From NCBI GenBank assembly GCA_029582265.1, contig CM055822.1, positions 45,560,559 to 45,624,558 on the forward strand: DNA of 64,000 nucleotides, given 5' to 3'. The position numbers were made by a program, and so were the translations under genes. Source of the stretch: Zoroaster sp. YZ-2022 (lineage: Eukaryota; Echinodermata; Asteroidea; Forcipulatida; Zoroasteridae). Under the pieces are notes generated by a model that saw only the letters and a list, made by a program, of their open reading frames with translations, was not told the DNA's origin and did not search any database. Shown here piece after piece: positions 34,396 to 44,318 of this stretch (positions are counted from its first letter, which is position 1; the number at the start of each line of letters is the position of its first letter).

Positions 34396-34690
34396 GTAAG
34401 AGATGATAGTCCTTTGATGGTTATTCATGCTCCAAAATCACCGACAAAATCTAATAAATGTCAATCACCCAAGCAAAGCCATACTCCACCATACAAAGCC
34501 TCAAATCTTAAACCCTACCCATAATTAGAAATAAGCCCACATGTAGTCTGGCTTTCAATTTTGTATAAATTAGTTTACTGTTGTTTTTTATTACATCTTG
34601 AAAAATCTATTTGATCTCGGGTTTACACGAAGCTTTAGTGTGAAGTTGATGATGGTATCAAACGTCAATTGATAGTCTCAAGTGCTATCC
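34396..34690. other. unassigned intronic stretch
   Basis: Start of a 24.2-kb intron; nothing recognised before the MITE at 34694. Confidence 0.4.
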
Positions 34691-34693
34691 TTA

Positions 34694-35320
34694 AGGCTCC
34701 CCCCCCAAAAAAAGGTTTCTCGTTTCTGATCTCCGCGCACGTGGCCTCAGACCTGTCCATCAGCATTTTTATTATTATTTTTTGCTATGAAACGATGTCC
34801 AATTGCAGCCAAAATTGCTGGGTCGATTGGAATTCTGCCGTGCTGTGTTTTAAACGACTTTTTCACATAGGGGTATGAATCATATTTGCCCGATTTGTGA
34901 GGCCTTTCTTAGCCGTCATACTTTTTGTATGGGAAATTTGGTCTGGTTTCAATAACCACATAATTATATATACTACTCAAAACAATTTAGGGAACACCGG
35001 ATTTTTAACATCAAATAGGTTTGAAATGTTCCATGAACCGGGATTTTCATTTGCAACCCCCTCTCTCTTTCAGTAGTCATGTCATGAAATGTGTAATCAC
35101 TACATGCATCCTTTATCATCTGTTTCATTGTGCAGTTGTTTCTCATCAATTCTGTGAAACATTGTGTTTATCTGAAATAAATGTTCTTGCTTTAACTGAG
35201 ATTATTCCGGTGTTCCTGAAATTGTTTTGAGTAGTATATATGTGGGGGAAAAAAAAGAAAGAAAAAAAACGCATCAATGCACTGATCTTGAAGCCAGAAA
35301 CCAGAGATTTTGTTTGTGCT
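34694..35320. mobile_element. PIF/Harbinger-like MITE, interrupted by a mariner-like MITE
   Basis: Left AGGCTCCCCCCCC after TTA, then the core GCTATGAAACGATGTCCAAT and, after the insertion 34973-35234, the right part with GATCTTGAAGCCAGAAACCA. Confidence 0.75.
34973..35234. mobile_element. Tc1/mariner-like MITE, TA target
   Basis: Inverted ends CTACTCAAAACAATTTAGGG (continuing AACACCGG) and the inverse on the right, flanked by TA (34971-34972 and 35235-35236). The TA target and about 29-bp ends fit Tc1/mariner. Noncoding. Confidence 0.85.
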
Positions 35321-35382
35321 AAAAGTAAAAATTTGTTAAATAATTTCCAAAATGAATTTCTGTCATCCGAAGACAAAATTTT

Positions 35383-35685
35383 TTCGATTTCTGGTCATCG
35401 GTTGGCTTCAAAATCGGTACGGTGACGCGTTTTTTTTTTCGGCCATATTTTTTTTTTGCCAACAGGGAAATACATGATACATTGTACACGCAGGGACCAA
35501 ATTTTCCCATATGCAAAGTATGGTGGCTAAGAGAGGCCTCACAAATCGGAAAAACGTTCATACCTTTATGTTAAAAAAGTCGTTTAAAACACAGCACGGC
35601 AGAATTTCAAGAAAATTAAAAATGCCGATGCACAGGTCTGAGGCGACACGCACGGAGACCAGAAATCAGAGACTTTTTTTTGGCC
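35383..35685. mobile_element. PIF/Harbinger-like MITE
   Basis: The core GCAAAGTATGGTGGCTAAGA and the right end GACTTTTTTTTGGCC, followed by TAA, belong to the GGCC family; the left end is decayed. Confidence 0.72.
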
Positions 35686-35734
35686 TAAGAATACTTTTCA
35701 CTATTTTCACGTTAAAACGACACAATGAAATAAG

Positions 35735-37190
35735 CAGAAACTTTTACTTGTTTTGTTTCTGTACATATCTCTTCATTCATATACACTTATATACATGTCA
35801 AGGCTTTAACAACGCAACAATTAAGTTGAACTTTTCACAGTTTAGTTTCTGTACATATCTCTTCATTCATATACACTTATATACATATCAAGGCTTTAAC
35901 AACGCAACAATTAAGTTGAACTTTTCACAGTTTAGTTTCTGTACATATCTCTTCATTCATATACACTTATATACATGTCAAGGCTTTAACAACGCAACAA
36001 TTAAGTTGAACTTTTCACAGTTTAGTTTCTGTACATATCTCTTCATTCATATACACTTACATACATGTCAAGGCTTTAACAACGCAACAATTAAGTTGAA
36101 CTTTTCACAGTTTAGTTTCTGTACATATCTCTTCATTCATATACACTTACATACATGTCAAGGCTTTAACAACGCAACAATTAAGTTGAACTTTTCACAG
36201 TTTAGTTTCTGTACATATCTCTTCATTCATATACACATATACATGTCAAGGCTTTAACAACGCAACAATTAAGTTGAACTTTTCACAGTTTAGTTTCTGT
36301 ACATATCTCTTCATTCATATACACTTACATACATGTCAAGGCTTTAACAACACAACAATTAAGTTGAACTTTTCACAGTTTAGTTTCTGTACATATCTCT
36401 TCATTCATATACATGTCAAGGCTTTAACAACGCAACAATTAAGTTGAACTTTTCACAGTTTAGTTTCTGTACATATCTCTTCATTCATATACACTATACA
36501 TGTCAAGGCTTTAACAACGCAACAATTAAGTTGAACTTTTCACAGTTTAGTTTCTGTACATATCTCTTCATTCATATACACTTATATACATGTCAAGGCT
36601 TTAACAACGCAACAATTACATTGAACTTTTCACAGTTTAGTTTCTGTACATATCTCTTCATTCATATACACTTACATACATGTTAAGGCTTTAACAACGC
36701 AACAATTAAGTTGAACTTTTCACAATTTAGTTTCTGTACATATCTCTTCATTCATATACACATATACATGTCAAGGCTTTAACAACGCAACAATTAAGTT
36801 GAACTTTTCACAGTTTAGTTTCTGTACATATCTCTTCATTCATATACATGTCAAGGCTTTAACAACACAACAATTAAGTTGAACTTTTCACAGTTTAGTT
36901 TCTGTACATATCTCTTCATTCATATACACTTACATACATGTCAAGGCTTTAACAACGCAACAATTAAGTTGAACTTTTCACAATTTAGTTTCTGTACATA
37001 TCTCTTCATTCATATACACATATACATGTCAAGGCTTTAACAACGCAACAATTAAGTTGAACTTTTCACAGTTTAGTTTCTGTACATATCTCTTCATTCA
37101 TATACATGTCAAGGCTTTAACAACACAACAATTAAGTTGAACTTTTCACAGTTTAGTTTCTGTACATATCTCTTCATTCATATACACTTA
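35735..37190 (+). repeat. 90-bp minisatellite, left block, about 16 units
   Basis: Units TCAAGGCTTTAACAACGCAA, CAATTAAGTTGAACTTTTCA, CAGTTTAGTTTCTGTACATA, TCTCTTCATTCATATACACT and TATATACATG repeat head to tail, some shortened by a deletion in the CACTTATATA part. The array continues at 41479 after a 4.29-kb insertion. The long plus-strand frames are array artefacts. Confidence 0.96.
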
Positions 37191-37862
37191 TATGGCTCTT
37201 TATTTGCTCCAGGGCCCCTTCTTATGGGACATATACACCTCAAAATGAAAATAGTAATCTTGATTTAAGTTTGCATTTTTCTGGTACTGTAACACACTGG
37301 GTTTAAAATGATACTACAGGGAAGATAGTTTGATGAAGGAGTTTATGAAACCGAAGCATATTTAATATACGTGCTGCTAGTCACGTAACAGGACAGACAT
37401 ATTATTTTGTACAGTAATGCACAACTGTCATGCCTGAACTTGTTGTTATTTATAATCTAAAACTGAACAATTTTGTGAGTAGTAACATATTTTATCAACT
37501 GGAATTAAGATTAAATGGAAATTCATAACTGACCATGCTTTTACATATCGATCATTTTGATACGGCATAACTAAATGTACACATTACTGATCCAAATGCA
37601 ATGTTTTCAGAATATCCGAGAATAATGTATGATATTCACTGTTAACAGTCTCTGTCACACTTTGATAAGGCTTAAAACACACAAATATAAATGATTTGAC
37701 TGATATTTAATAATCACAGAACAAAAAAATGGGGATGGTAAAATGTTATTGCTAGTCACATAACAGGACAGACTGTCACGTAACAGGACAGACTTTCTTG
37801 CACGCAGAATTATCATGCTGTAATGTTTCCTAACTTGTAGATTTTGTGAACAATGACTACAA

Positions 37863-38297
37863 TTAAAGGATGTGAGACATACTCAATAATAATGGGTTTA
37901 TTTTACACATTATAATTATTGAACAAAGTAATTTAAAATAAATATTTTGCATCTTTCAGTATATTTTTAATGGATTTATCTTCTAGAACGCCCCCAAAAA
38001 TTGGCCACTTGTTCGATTCCACCACCGACGTCAATATTGCATAAGCTATTCATCTGGGCATTCCAGAGGACTGTTATTAAAAAAAGTTTAGCTCACCCCC
38101 ATGAGTAAATTATGTAATGCATGTAACGTCAGTGGTAGAATCGAGCAAGTGGCCTATTTTTTTAGGGTGTTCCAGAAGAAAAAATATATTAACAATATAC
38201 CAGCAGACACAAAATGTTTATTTCTAATTGTTTTATTTGTTTAATAATTATAAGGTGTAAAATAAAACAAACATTGAGTGCGTTTCACATCCTTTAA
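37863..38297. mobile_element. MITE with TTAAAGGATGTGA ends
   Basis: The left TTAAAGGATGTGAGACATAC faces GCGTTTCACATCCTTTAA on the right, and the inverted match continues through TTTATTTTACAC and TTATAATTATT. An inner inverted pair surrounds GGCCACTTGTTCGATTC. It fits the TTAA-target type and is nested in the 4.29-kb transposon. Confidence 0.8.
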
Positions 38298-38345
38298 TTA
38301 TGATTAAGTGGAAATAAATGACTGACCGCATGGCTGCTTTACTAA

Positions 38346-39231
38346 TTACCAAAGCTGTCCCATATTTTTAAGCACACAAAATATAAATGACATGAGTTGA
38401 CTGATAAATGATGATTGCATAAATGCACAGATTCCGAAGCTTTTTGTCTTGTAAAATAATGTGATCAGAAATTTTTTTTGCACTCCTGTGGCTCTGCACA
38501 TGACTTGTTGAAGCCCGTATTTCTTTTTGACGCCTTGAGCCAGTGATTTCACAAACACTTTTCTCTCCATTCGCTTCTTCTTTGATTTTCCTTTTAGTCC
38601 TTCATGGGCATCTTTCATGACTTCCAGCACTTCATTTAGTCTTTTCTTTGCTGTTGGTGACCCAATGCCCTCACTGTGCAGAACCTTTTTCTTTTTAGGT
38701 GTAGCACTTTTAACCAACCGAGATACAATTTTACCATATCGATTGGGTGACTTTGGTAGGTTTTGTTTGGCTCTATAAACTGCCTTTCTCAGAGCTTCAC
38801 TTGACATTGGTGAAGTGGTACTCGAGCTTGGTGCATTCTTGTGTTCCCTGCTCTGTTTGGCTTCCCTTTGTTGCCGTTTCGAGGCAGCATCTCTCTCTCG
38901 TCCTTCTCCTTTTTTGTGAGGAAAGAGACCTGCGATATTCTCTTTTATACAGTGTATGCTTTCTTTTCTTTTCTTCTTCCTTTTTTTCCTGTTGTCTCGT
39001 TTTCCTAGAACTCTGTCCATTTTTCTGTGCTAAGCGGAGTTCCTCTGTTTGCTCCCGTAGTCTGTCCCTGTATCTCTGCATCCTGAGTTTTGATGTTTGT
39101 CGATTTTTGTCCTGTTGTTCTTCTGTCGAGGATTTTCTGTAGTTTTTCATATAAGCAGCATGTTTTTGGCGGAGTGCTGCAGGATCTGATTGCCTGACCT
39201 TTAATTTAAATGTAAACCCTCGTCTCTCCAT
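38346..39231 (-). pseudogene. Lys/Arg-rich transposon-encoded protein, frameshifted
   Basis: The first frame starts at Met 39231-39229 just after an acceptor-like CGCTTTTCTAG and reads MERRGFTFKLKVRQSD, HAAYMKNYRK, LRMQRYRDRLREQ and YKREYRRSLSSQKRRR, a basic, coiled-coil-prone segment. The second frame (38346-about 38900) continues with RERDAASKRQQREAKQ, NLPKSPNRYGKIVSRL and SKKKRMERKVFVKSLAQG. The two are offset by one base; the switch lies at a T6 run or a CT repeat around 38893-38916. The segment order (basic repeats, then LPKSP) recalls an uncharacterised invertebrate protein group; I cannot name it. No transposase triad is visible. Confidence 0.6.
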
Positions 39232-39873
39232 TGCCTAGAAAAGCGAAAGTGTGTTCATATACATTACAGTACTGAATTACCCAAAAAAAATTACACAAAA
39301 TTGTCATTTCACAGAAACACAAAAAAATTAAGTGTCTCTGACTTCTGAGTACAAAGTTCACTTGAAAATTTTTAATTTTTAAAGCATAACACATTTCAAA
39401 CAAGTAAAATTAATCACAATACAGTTCTTCCAAATTAACTTAAATCTTGGTTAATTAATTGTTTTTAAGCATATCATATTTACCCAATAGTTCAAAGCCT
39501 ACCTTCAAGCTTATATGCCCCCCCCCCCCAAAAAATAGTCCTAACAGTAACACCGTTTGCCCCCCTACAAAGCCCATAACAGATCAAGAAAAAACAGGAC
39601 AGGTAAAACAAAGAATAAAAATTATAAATCAAGGGAACAAAATAATTGAAGGGAACTATGTGTAAATGTTATTTCTTGGGAATGAAAAAAGATTTGGTGG
39701 AAATAAAATAAATAATTCGGAGCAACTGATTTTTTTTTTTTTCACCAGGCAACAATTTTTCCCTCGCCTGCCCCTGGGGGGGGGGGGGACCTAAACCCCA
39801 ACCATGTCTCAACTAATCAACCCAATCATTAGACCATAAAAATTTGACATGGTGCATTTTCCACAGCCCAAAA

Positions 39874-40274
39874 TTAGACCATAGAATTTGACACGAGTGA
39901 AATTTTTACGAATTAGATGCAACTAGCACATATCGCTAAAAAAACGATTGTAGGTCAACTCGCCCCCTGGCCGACTCGCCCCTTACCAACTCGCCCCTTT
40001 CCCATCTCGCCCCTGACCAACTCGGCCTTACCATTTCGCCCTGGTCGACTCGCCCCTGACCGACTGCGAGTTGGCCAGGAGGCGACTCGGCCAGGGGGCG
40101 AGTTGGCCAGGAGGCGAGTCGGCTAGGGGGCGAGATGGTAATGGGCGAATTGGTCAGGGGGCGAGTTGGTAAGGGGCGAGTTGGTAGGGGCGACTTCGGG
40201 AGTTTTTTTTTGCGATATGTGCTAGTTGCATCTAATTCGTAAAAATTTCACGCATGTCAAATTCTATGGTCTAA
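39874..40274. mobile_element. palindromic MITE with GGGGCGAGTTGG core repeats
   Basis: About 75-bp inverted ends (TTAGACCATAGAATTTGACA, and GAATTAGATGCAACTAGCAC further in) enclose a GC-rich core at 39958-40195 in which GGGGCGAGTTGG-type units occur on one arm and their inverse (CCAACTCGCCCC) on the other. The core could fold into a long hairpin. Nested in the 4.29-kb transposon. Confidence 0.85.
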
Positions 40275-41478
40275 TTTATGACATGTGTGAAATAAACTCG
40301 ACTCTAAACTCATTTCAGTATCTACACAATTTAAATTTTGGAAATAAATGAAAACTAAACGGACAAAATAGGTAGCGTAGCTTATAAATTTAGCGCCGAC
40401 CATGGCGAAGAACACGGCACGGCAGCTGACTAGTAGTAATCAATCACAGATTAACGTTAACGTCTAATGTCTGTCAGAATTACGTGAAGATTGCTCTAAA
40501 GTCTGTCATTTTATTAGTTTAAAGAACTTTCTGCTGACTTATTATCGATAGCGTATGATTAAATGAAAAAAACACCTTGTCTGTAGATGTTATGTTGTTC
40601 ACTGATGAGTTCTGAAAGAATTGCATGGGACAATGCACAACTGCTGGACGACCGCGAGCTGACAAATACAACTAGCCCGCCATTCACGTAACACACGCGG
40701 TTCACGTAACAGCATGACAGACAACACAAACTGGCTAATACCATAGCGCTGTTGTAGTTTGGACGGGAACCAACGATGGATTGGGAAAGGCCCGATGAGA
40801 AATTGCATACGTGAATTAGAAACTGCAATTGGCAGTACCAGTTAGCAGATAAGCGATGCATAAGTAGTTCACGTAACTGAACTCGGCGCTGACAGATTTG
40901 GAACAGGTGGGAAAACTTTGCGCTATATTTCGCGGGTTAATTAAAAGCTCAGTTTATAATACTCAAATATCCGTTTAGTGTTTAAAAATGAATCTAATTA
41001 TGAACTTTGTTGGAAATATTTCATTTTCATTTCCCCAAATCGGGCATTTGTTTTCACGTAACAATGTTGGACAGACGGTTACGTGAATCGTACTGTGGTT
41101 TTCTGAAGAAATTTTTCGGAAGATGTTGATTTGGCTCCACAAAAAAAATGTTTCAGCTTAACTTGATATACTTGCTTTTGTGCAATATCAATAGAAACAT
41201 TTCAAAAGTAAACTGTATTATTTAGAAACTGGATTTGTTTTCACCAAATATAGACAATGTCCCATTTCTAGAGTCCCAAAATTGATGTTCCCATACACAT
41301 TGAAACTCTTTAAGAAATAACAAGAAATTCAGGCAAGCTCAATTTGTTTTTATTATCTGAACAACATATATTCTTCAATTTGAATACACAAATCATACAA
41401 TATTCATACAGTATTCCATGAAAACACCCTTCTGGAAAATTCATATGTAAAAGGGGCACCAGAGCAAATACATAGCCA

Positions 41479-42085
41479 TATACATGTCAAGGCTTTAACA
41501 ACGCAACAATTAAGTTGAACTTTTCACAGTTTAGTTTCTGTACATATCTCTTCATTCATATACACTTACATACATGTCAAGGCTTTAACAACGCAACAAT
41601 TACGTTGAACTTTTCACAGTTTAGTTTCTGTACATATCTCTTCATTCATATACACTTACATACTGTCAAGGCTTTAACAACGCAACAATTAAGTTGAACT
41701 TTTCACAGTTTAGTTTCTGTACATATCTCTTCATTCATATACACTTATATACATGTCAAGGCTTTAACAACGCAACAATTAAGTTGAACTTTTCACAGTT
41801 TAGTTTCTGTACATATCTCTTCATTCATATACACTTATATACATGTCAAGGCTTTAACAACGCAACAATTAAGTTGAACTTTTCACAGTTTAGTTTCTGT
41901 ACATATCTCTTCATTCATATACACTTATATACATGTCAAGGCTTTAACAACGCAACAATTAAGTTGAACTTTTCACAGTTTAGTTTCTGTACATATCTCT
42001 TCATTCATATACACTATACATGTCAAGGCTTTAACAACGCAACAATTAAGTTGAACTTTTCACAGTTTAGTTTCTGTTCATATCT
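41479..42085 (+). repeat. 90-bp minisatellite, right block, about 7 units
   Basis: Continuation of the array at 35735-37190 in the same orientation and same unit, starting inside a unit exactly where the left block stops. Confidence 0.96.
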
Positions 42086-42089
42086 ATTG

Positions 42090-42508
42090 ATTCTCTCAAA
42101 GTAGGTTGCATTTAAGACAATTTAATAGTAGAAAAAAAACGTGGTTCACTTGCTTACAACAAAACTACCTTCCTGCATTCCCCTTTTTTGGGAGGGGGGG
42201 GAGCATGAAAAGATATTTCCACCCTCAGGATAATTAAGATTTCATGTTTGCCCCAACCTGGATATTTTGACACCCTTGTATTCACTTGTGCATACCCTCC
42301 CACCAGATGTTATCACCAATATACTTGTATCCGCACTGGCTGAATATAGATATATATATATGCAGTAACACCTGTTACAAGTTGAAAGGAAAGATAATCG
42401 AATACTGTGGATTGATACATGAAGGTAGGGAATACAGTTCGCTAATAATCATGATTCTGATGATGAGTTTTAGCTTGCTGTGCCCCCAAGGATTCAGGAA
42501 GTAATCAT
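42090..42508. other. unassigned stretch
   Basis: No gene recognised; there is a G-run at 42191-42200. Confidence 0.4.
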
Positions 42509-42509
42509 A

Positions 42510-42895
42510 GTTTTCATCCAACCGATTACACAAATACAGTGATGGATCACGTAAATTTATTTGCAGATGTTATTTACTTATTCGTCTTTGGTTTATACAC
42601 GTGCAACTCATATGCAACTCATATTTTTCTTCCAACCGATTACACAAATATAATGAAGGATCACTTAAATTTATACGCATATGTTGTTCATTTATTCGTC
42701 TTTGGTTTATACATGTATAAGCTTAGTGAAGACATTCATATGCAACTCATATTTTTCATCCAACCAATTACCCAAATATCGTGAAGAGTCACGTAAATTT
42801 ATTCGCAGATGTTTTTTATTTATTCGTCTTTGGTTTATACATGTAAGCTTTGTAAAGGCATTAATATGCATCTCATTTTGTTCTGCAAAAAAGGA
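42510..42895 (+). repeat. about 130-bp tandem repeat, three diverged units
   Basis: Units share CATCCAACCGATTACACAAA, TAAATTTATTTGCAGATG and TTATTCGTCTTTGGTTTATA, with 10-15% divergence by eye and small length changes. Confidence 0.85.
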
Positions 42896-43049
42896 GAAAT
42901 CTCTTGCAAAAAAAAGAGAGGAGAAATCCCTTCCAAAATAGCAATTATACAGTGGTTACAGTTTCAAAAATACCTCATTATTGAAGCTACATTATCTTGG
43001 AGGAGATCTCTTGCAAATAACGTATCTCATCAAAAAATACATATAGTAT

Positions 43050-43170
43050 AAGCTGAAAGGGAGAGTACACCTGATGACGGCTAGAGCAGACGAGTCGAAA
43101 CGTTGAGAACAAACCCAACTGGCTCTTCTCGGAGTCATCAGGGGCAAAGGGATTATGCACTCCTCCTTTT
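43050..43170. mobile_element. Penelope-type terminal fragment, second type
   Basis: ACACCTGATGACGGCTAGAG followed by ACGAGTCGAAACGTTGAGAA resembles the layout of the GACGATC/GATCGAAAC segment in the Penelope 3' region at 21443, with different stem sequence. Placed in this class by layout only. Confidence 0.4.
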
Positions 43171-43191
43171 TTTTTATCACCATACATTTAA

Positions 43192-43770
43192 ATATGTGAC
43201 CCGCTCTGCGAAAAAGGGTATTAAGGGACGCTATGCTATTACCCGTAAAGGGCTGTTCTATGTGGAGAGGGTGAAACAAAATTCGTGATTTTTTTTGGTT
43301 GGTTTATTGGCTTCTATTATATCAATACTTTCATAATTTATTTACAGAAATATTATTATTGATGAGTAAAGATGAAAAAACAAAAGTTAAAATTTTACAC
43401 ATTATGCAAATTAGCAAAAATATTTGAAAAAATACTTCAAGATGCTTGATAATTCAAATTTATATTGCACAAGCATTCCTAAAGGAGCTCAAAAGGAACA
43501 TAACTGTTGCTATGGGCATTCAAGAGAGTTTCTTCTTAGCTCATTTCTTTTTCCACTTGCTGTGTTTAAAGGGCTGTATCTCTGAAGGCACTTCCGTTAA
43601 TTTGTACAATATGAATATGCAAAAATCAGTATATCTCCAGAATGCAAAATGCCACAGGGTTCAAACCTACACCAAATTAAAGCTTATAATGTAACCAATT
43701 CAGCTATGTATGTAACTCAATTTTTTAATTTTGTCCCATAATACCCATTTTTGTGGAGCCGGTCACATAT
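43192..43770. mobile_element. MITE with ATATGTGACC ends
   Basis: Left ATATGTGACCCGCTCTGCGA and right GGAGCCGGTCACATAT form an imperfect inverted repeat of about 35 bp that includes AAGGGTATTA and TAATACCC. The interior has no gene; the 82-codon frame at 43446 is not supported. Confidence 0.7.
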
Positions 43771-44318
43771 ACCATATTTTCTCGAGACCTTGGATATGCA
43801 CTTAGGCCATCAGTTCATTTCAGGACTCAGTTGTATTGTAAAACTATAATTCCGATGAATATTTTGAAAAGAAAAGTATTTATTTCCTTTCTTCAAGGAA
43901 AAAAAAATTCCCATTTGAATGAAAATTGCTGTCATAGTGCCGATACAGTAATGAAACAATACATCTTTAATGTGCAAAAATATTTGTTTGTTATGAAGTA
44001 GTGTCTGGCATTGGGTGACAGTTGAGATAGTTTTTAACTGCCTTAAGAAAATATTTGTTGAACAAAATTGTTTTGCCTGTGTCTCTATGATAGTCAATAG
44101 TTACAGTGAGGATTCACAATTATATCCATGCAAATCAATTCAGAAAACCATTAAGAAGAGCACATCAGGCACATGTCAAATATTAAGTGGTCATTAGAGA
44201 CGGTCGTTAATGTGAGTTGTTAGACGATAGGGTAAATCATTACTAATAGCTTTGTCATTATTAGCCATAATGAGTGGAGAATCCATGGTCATACTATAGG
44301 CCTATTAACAGAAGTCTG
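43771..44318. other. unassigned stretch
   Basis: Nothing recognised. Confidence 0.4.

Larger units (their letters stand above)
37193..41478 (-). mobile_element. 4.29-kb TIR transposon with a coding remnant, inside the 90-bp minisatellite
   Basis: Left TGGCTCTTTATTTGCTCCAG (continuing GGCCCCTT) is inverted at the right as AAGGGGCACCAGAGCAAATA followed by CATAGCCA. The minisatellite unit resumes exactly, with TA at both borders (37191-37192 and 41479-41480); ATAT would be the duplication if the ends begin at GGCT. The element encodes a minus-strand Lys/Arg-rich protein remnant at 38346-39231 and hosts two nested MITEs (37863-38297, 39874-40274). No catalytic transposase domain was recognised, so the superfamily is open; this copy is probably non-autonomous. 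Confidence 0.85.

Noticed and set aside
35511..36686. Long plus-strand open frames (248 and 80 codons) with a repeated 30-residue unit
   Set aside because: They are translations of the 90-bp minisatellite; frames open and close as units gain or lose bases, with no start context or splice borders.
40559..40861. 100-codon minus-strand frame in the 4.29-kb transposon
   Set aside because: Cys/Ser-rich with no motif and overlapping the CACGTAAC repeats; not enough to call a second transposon gene.
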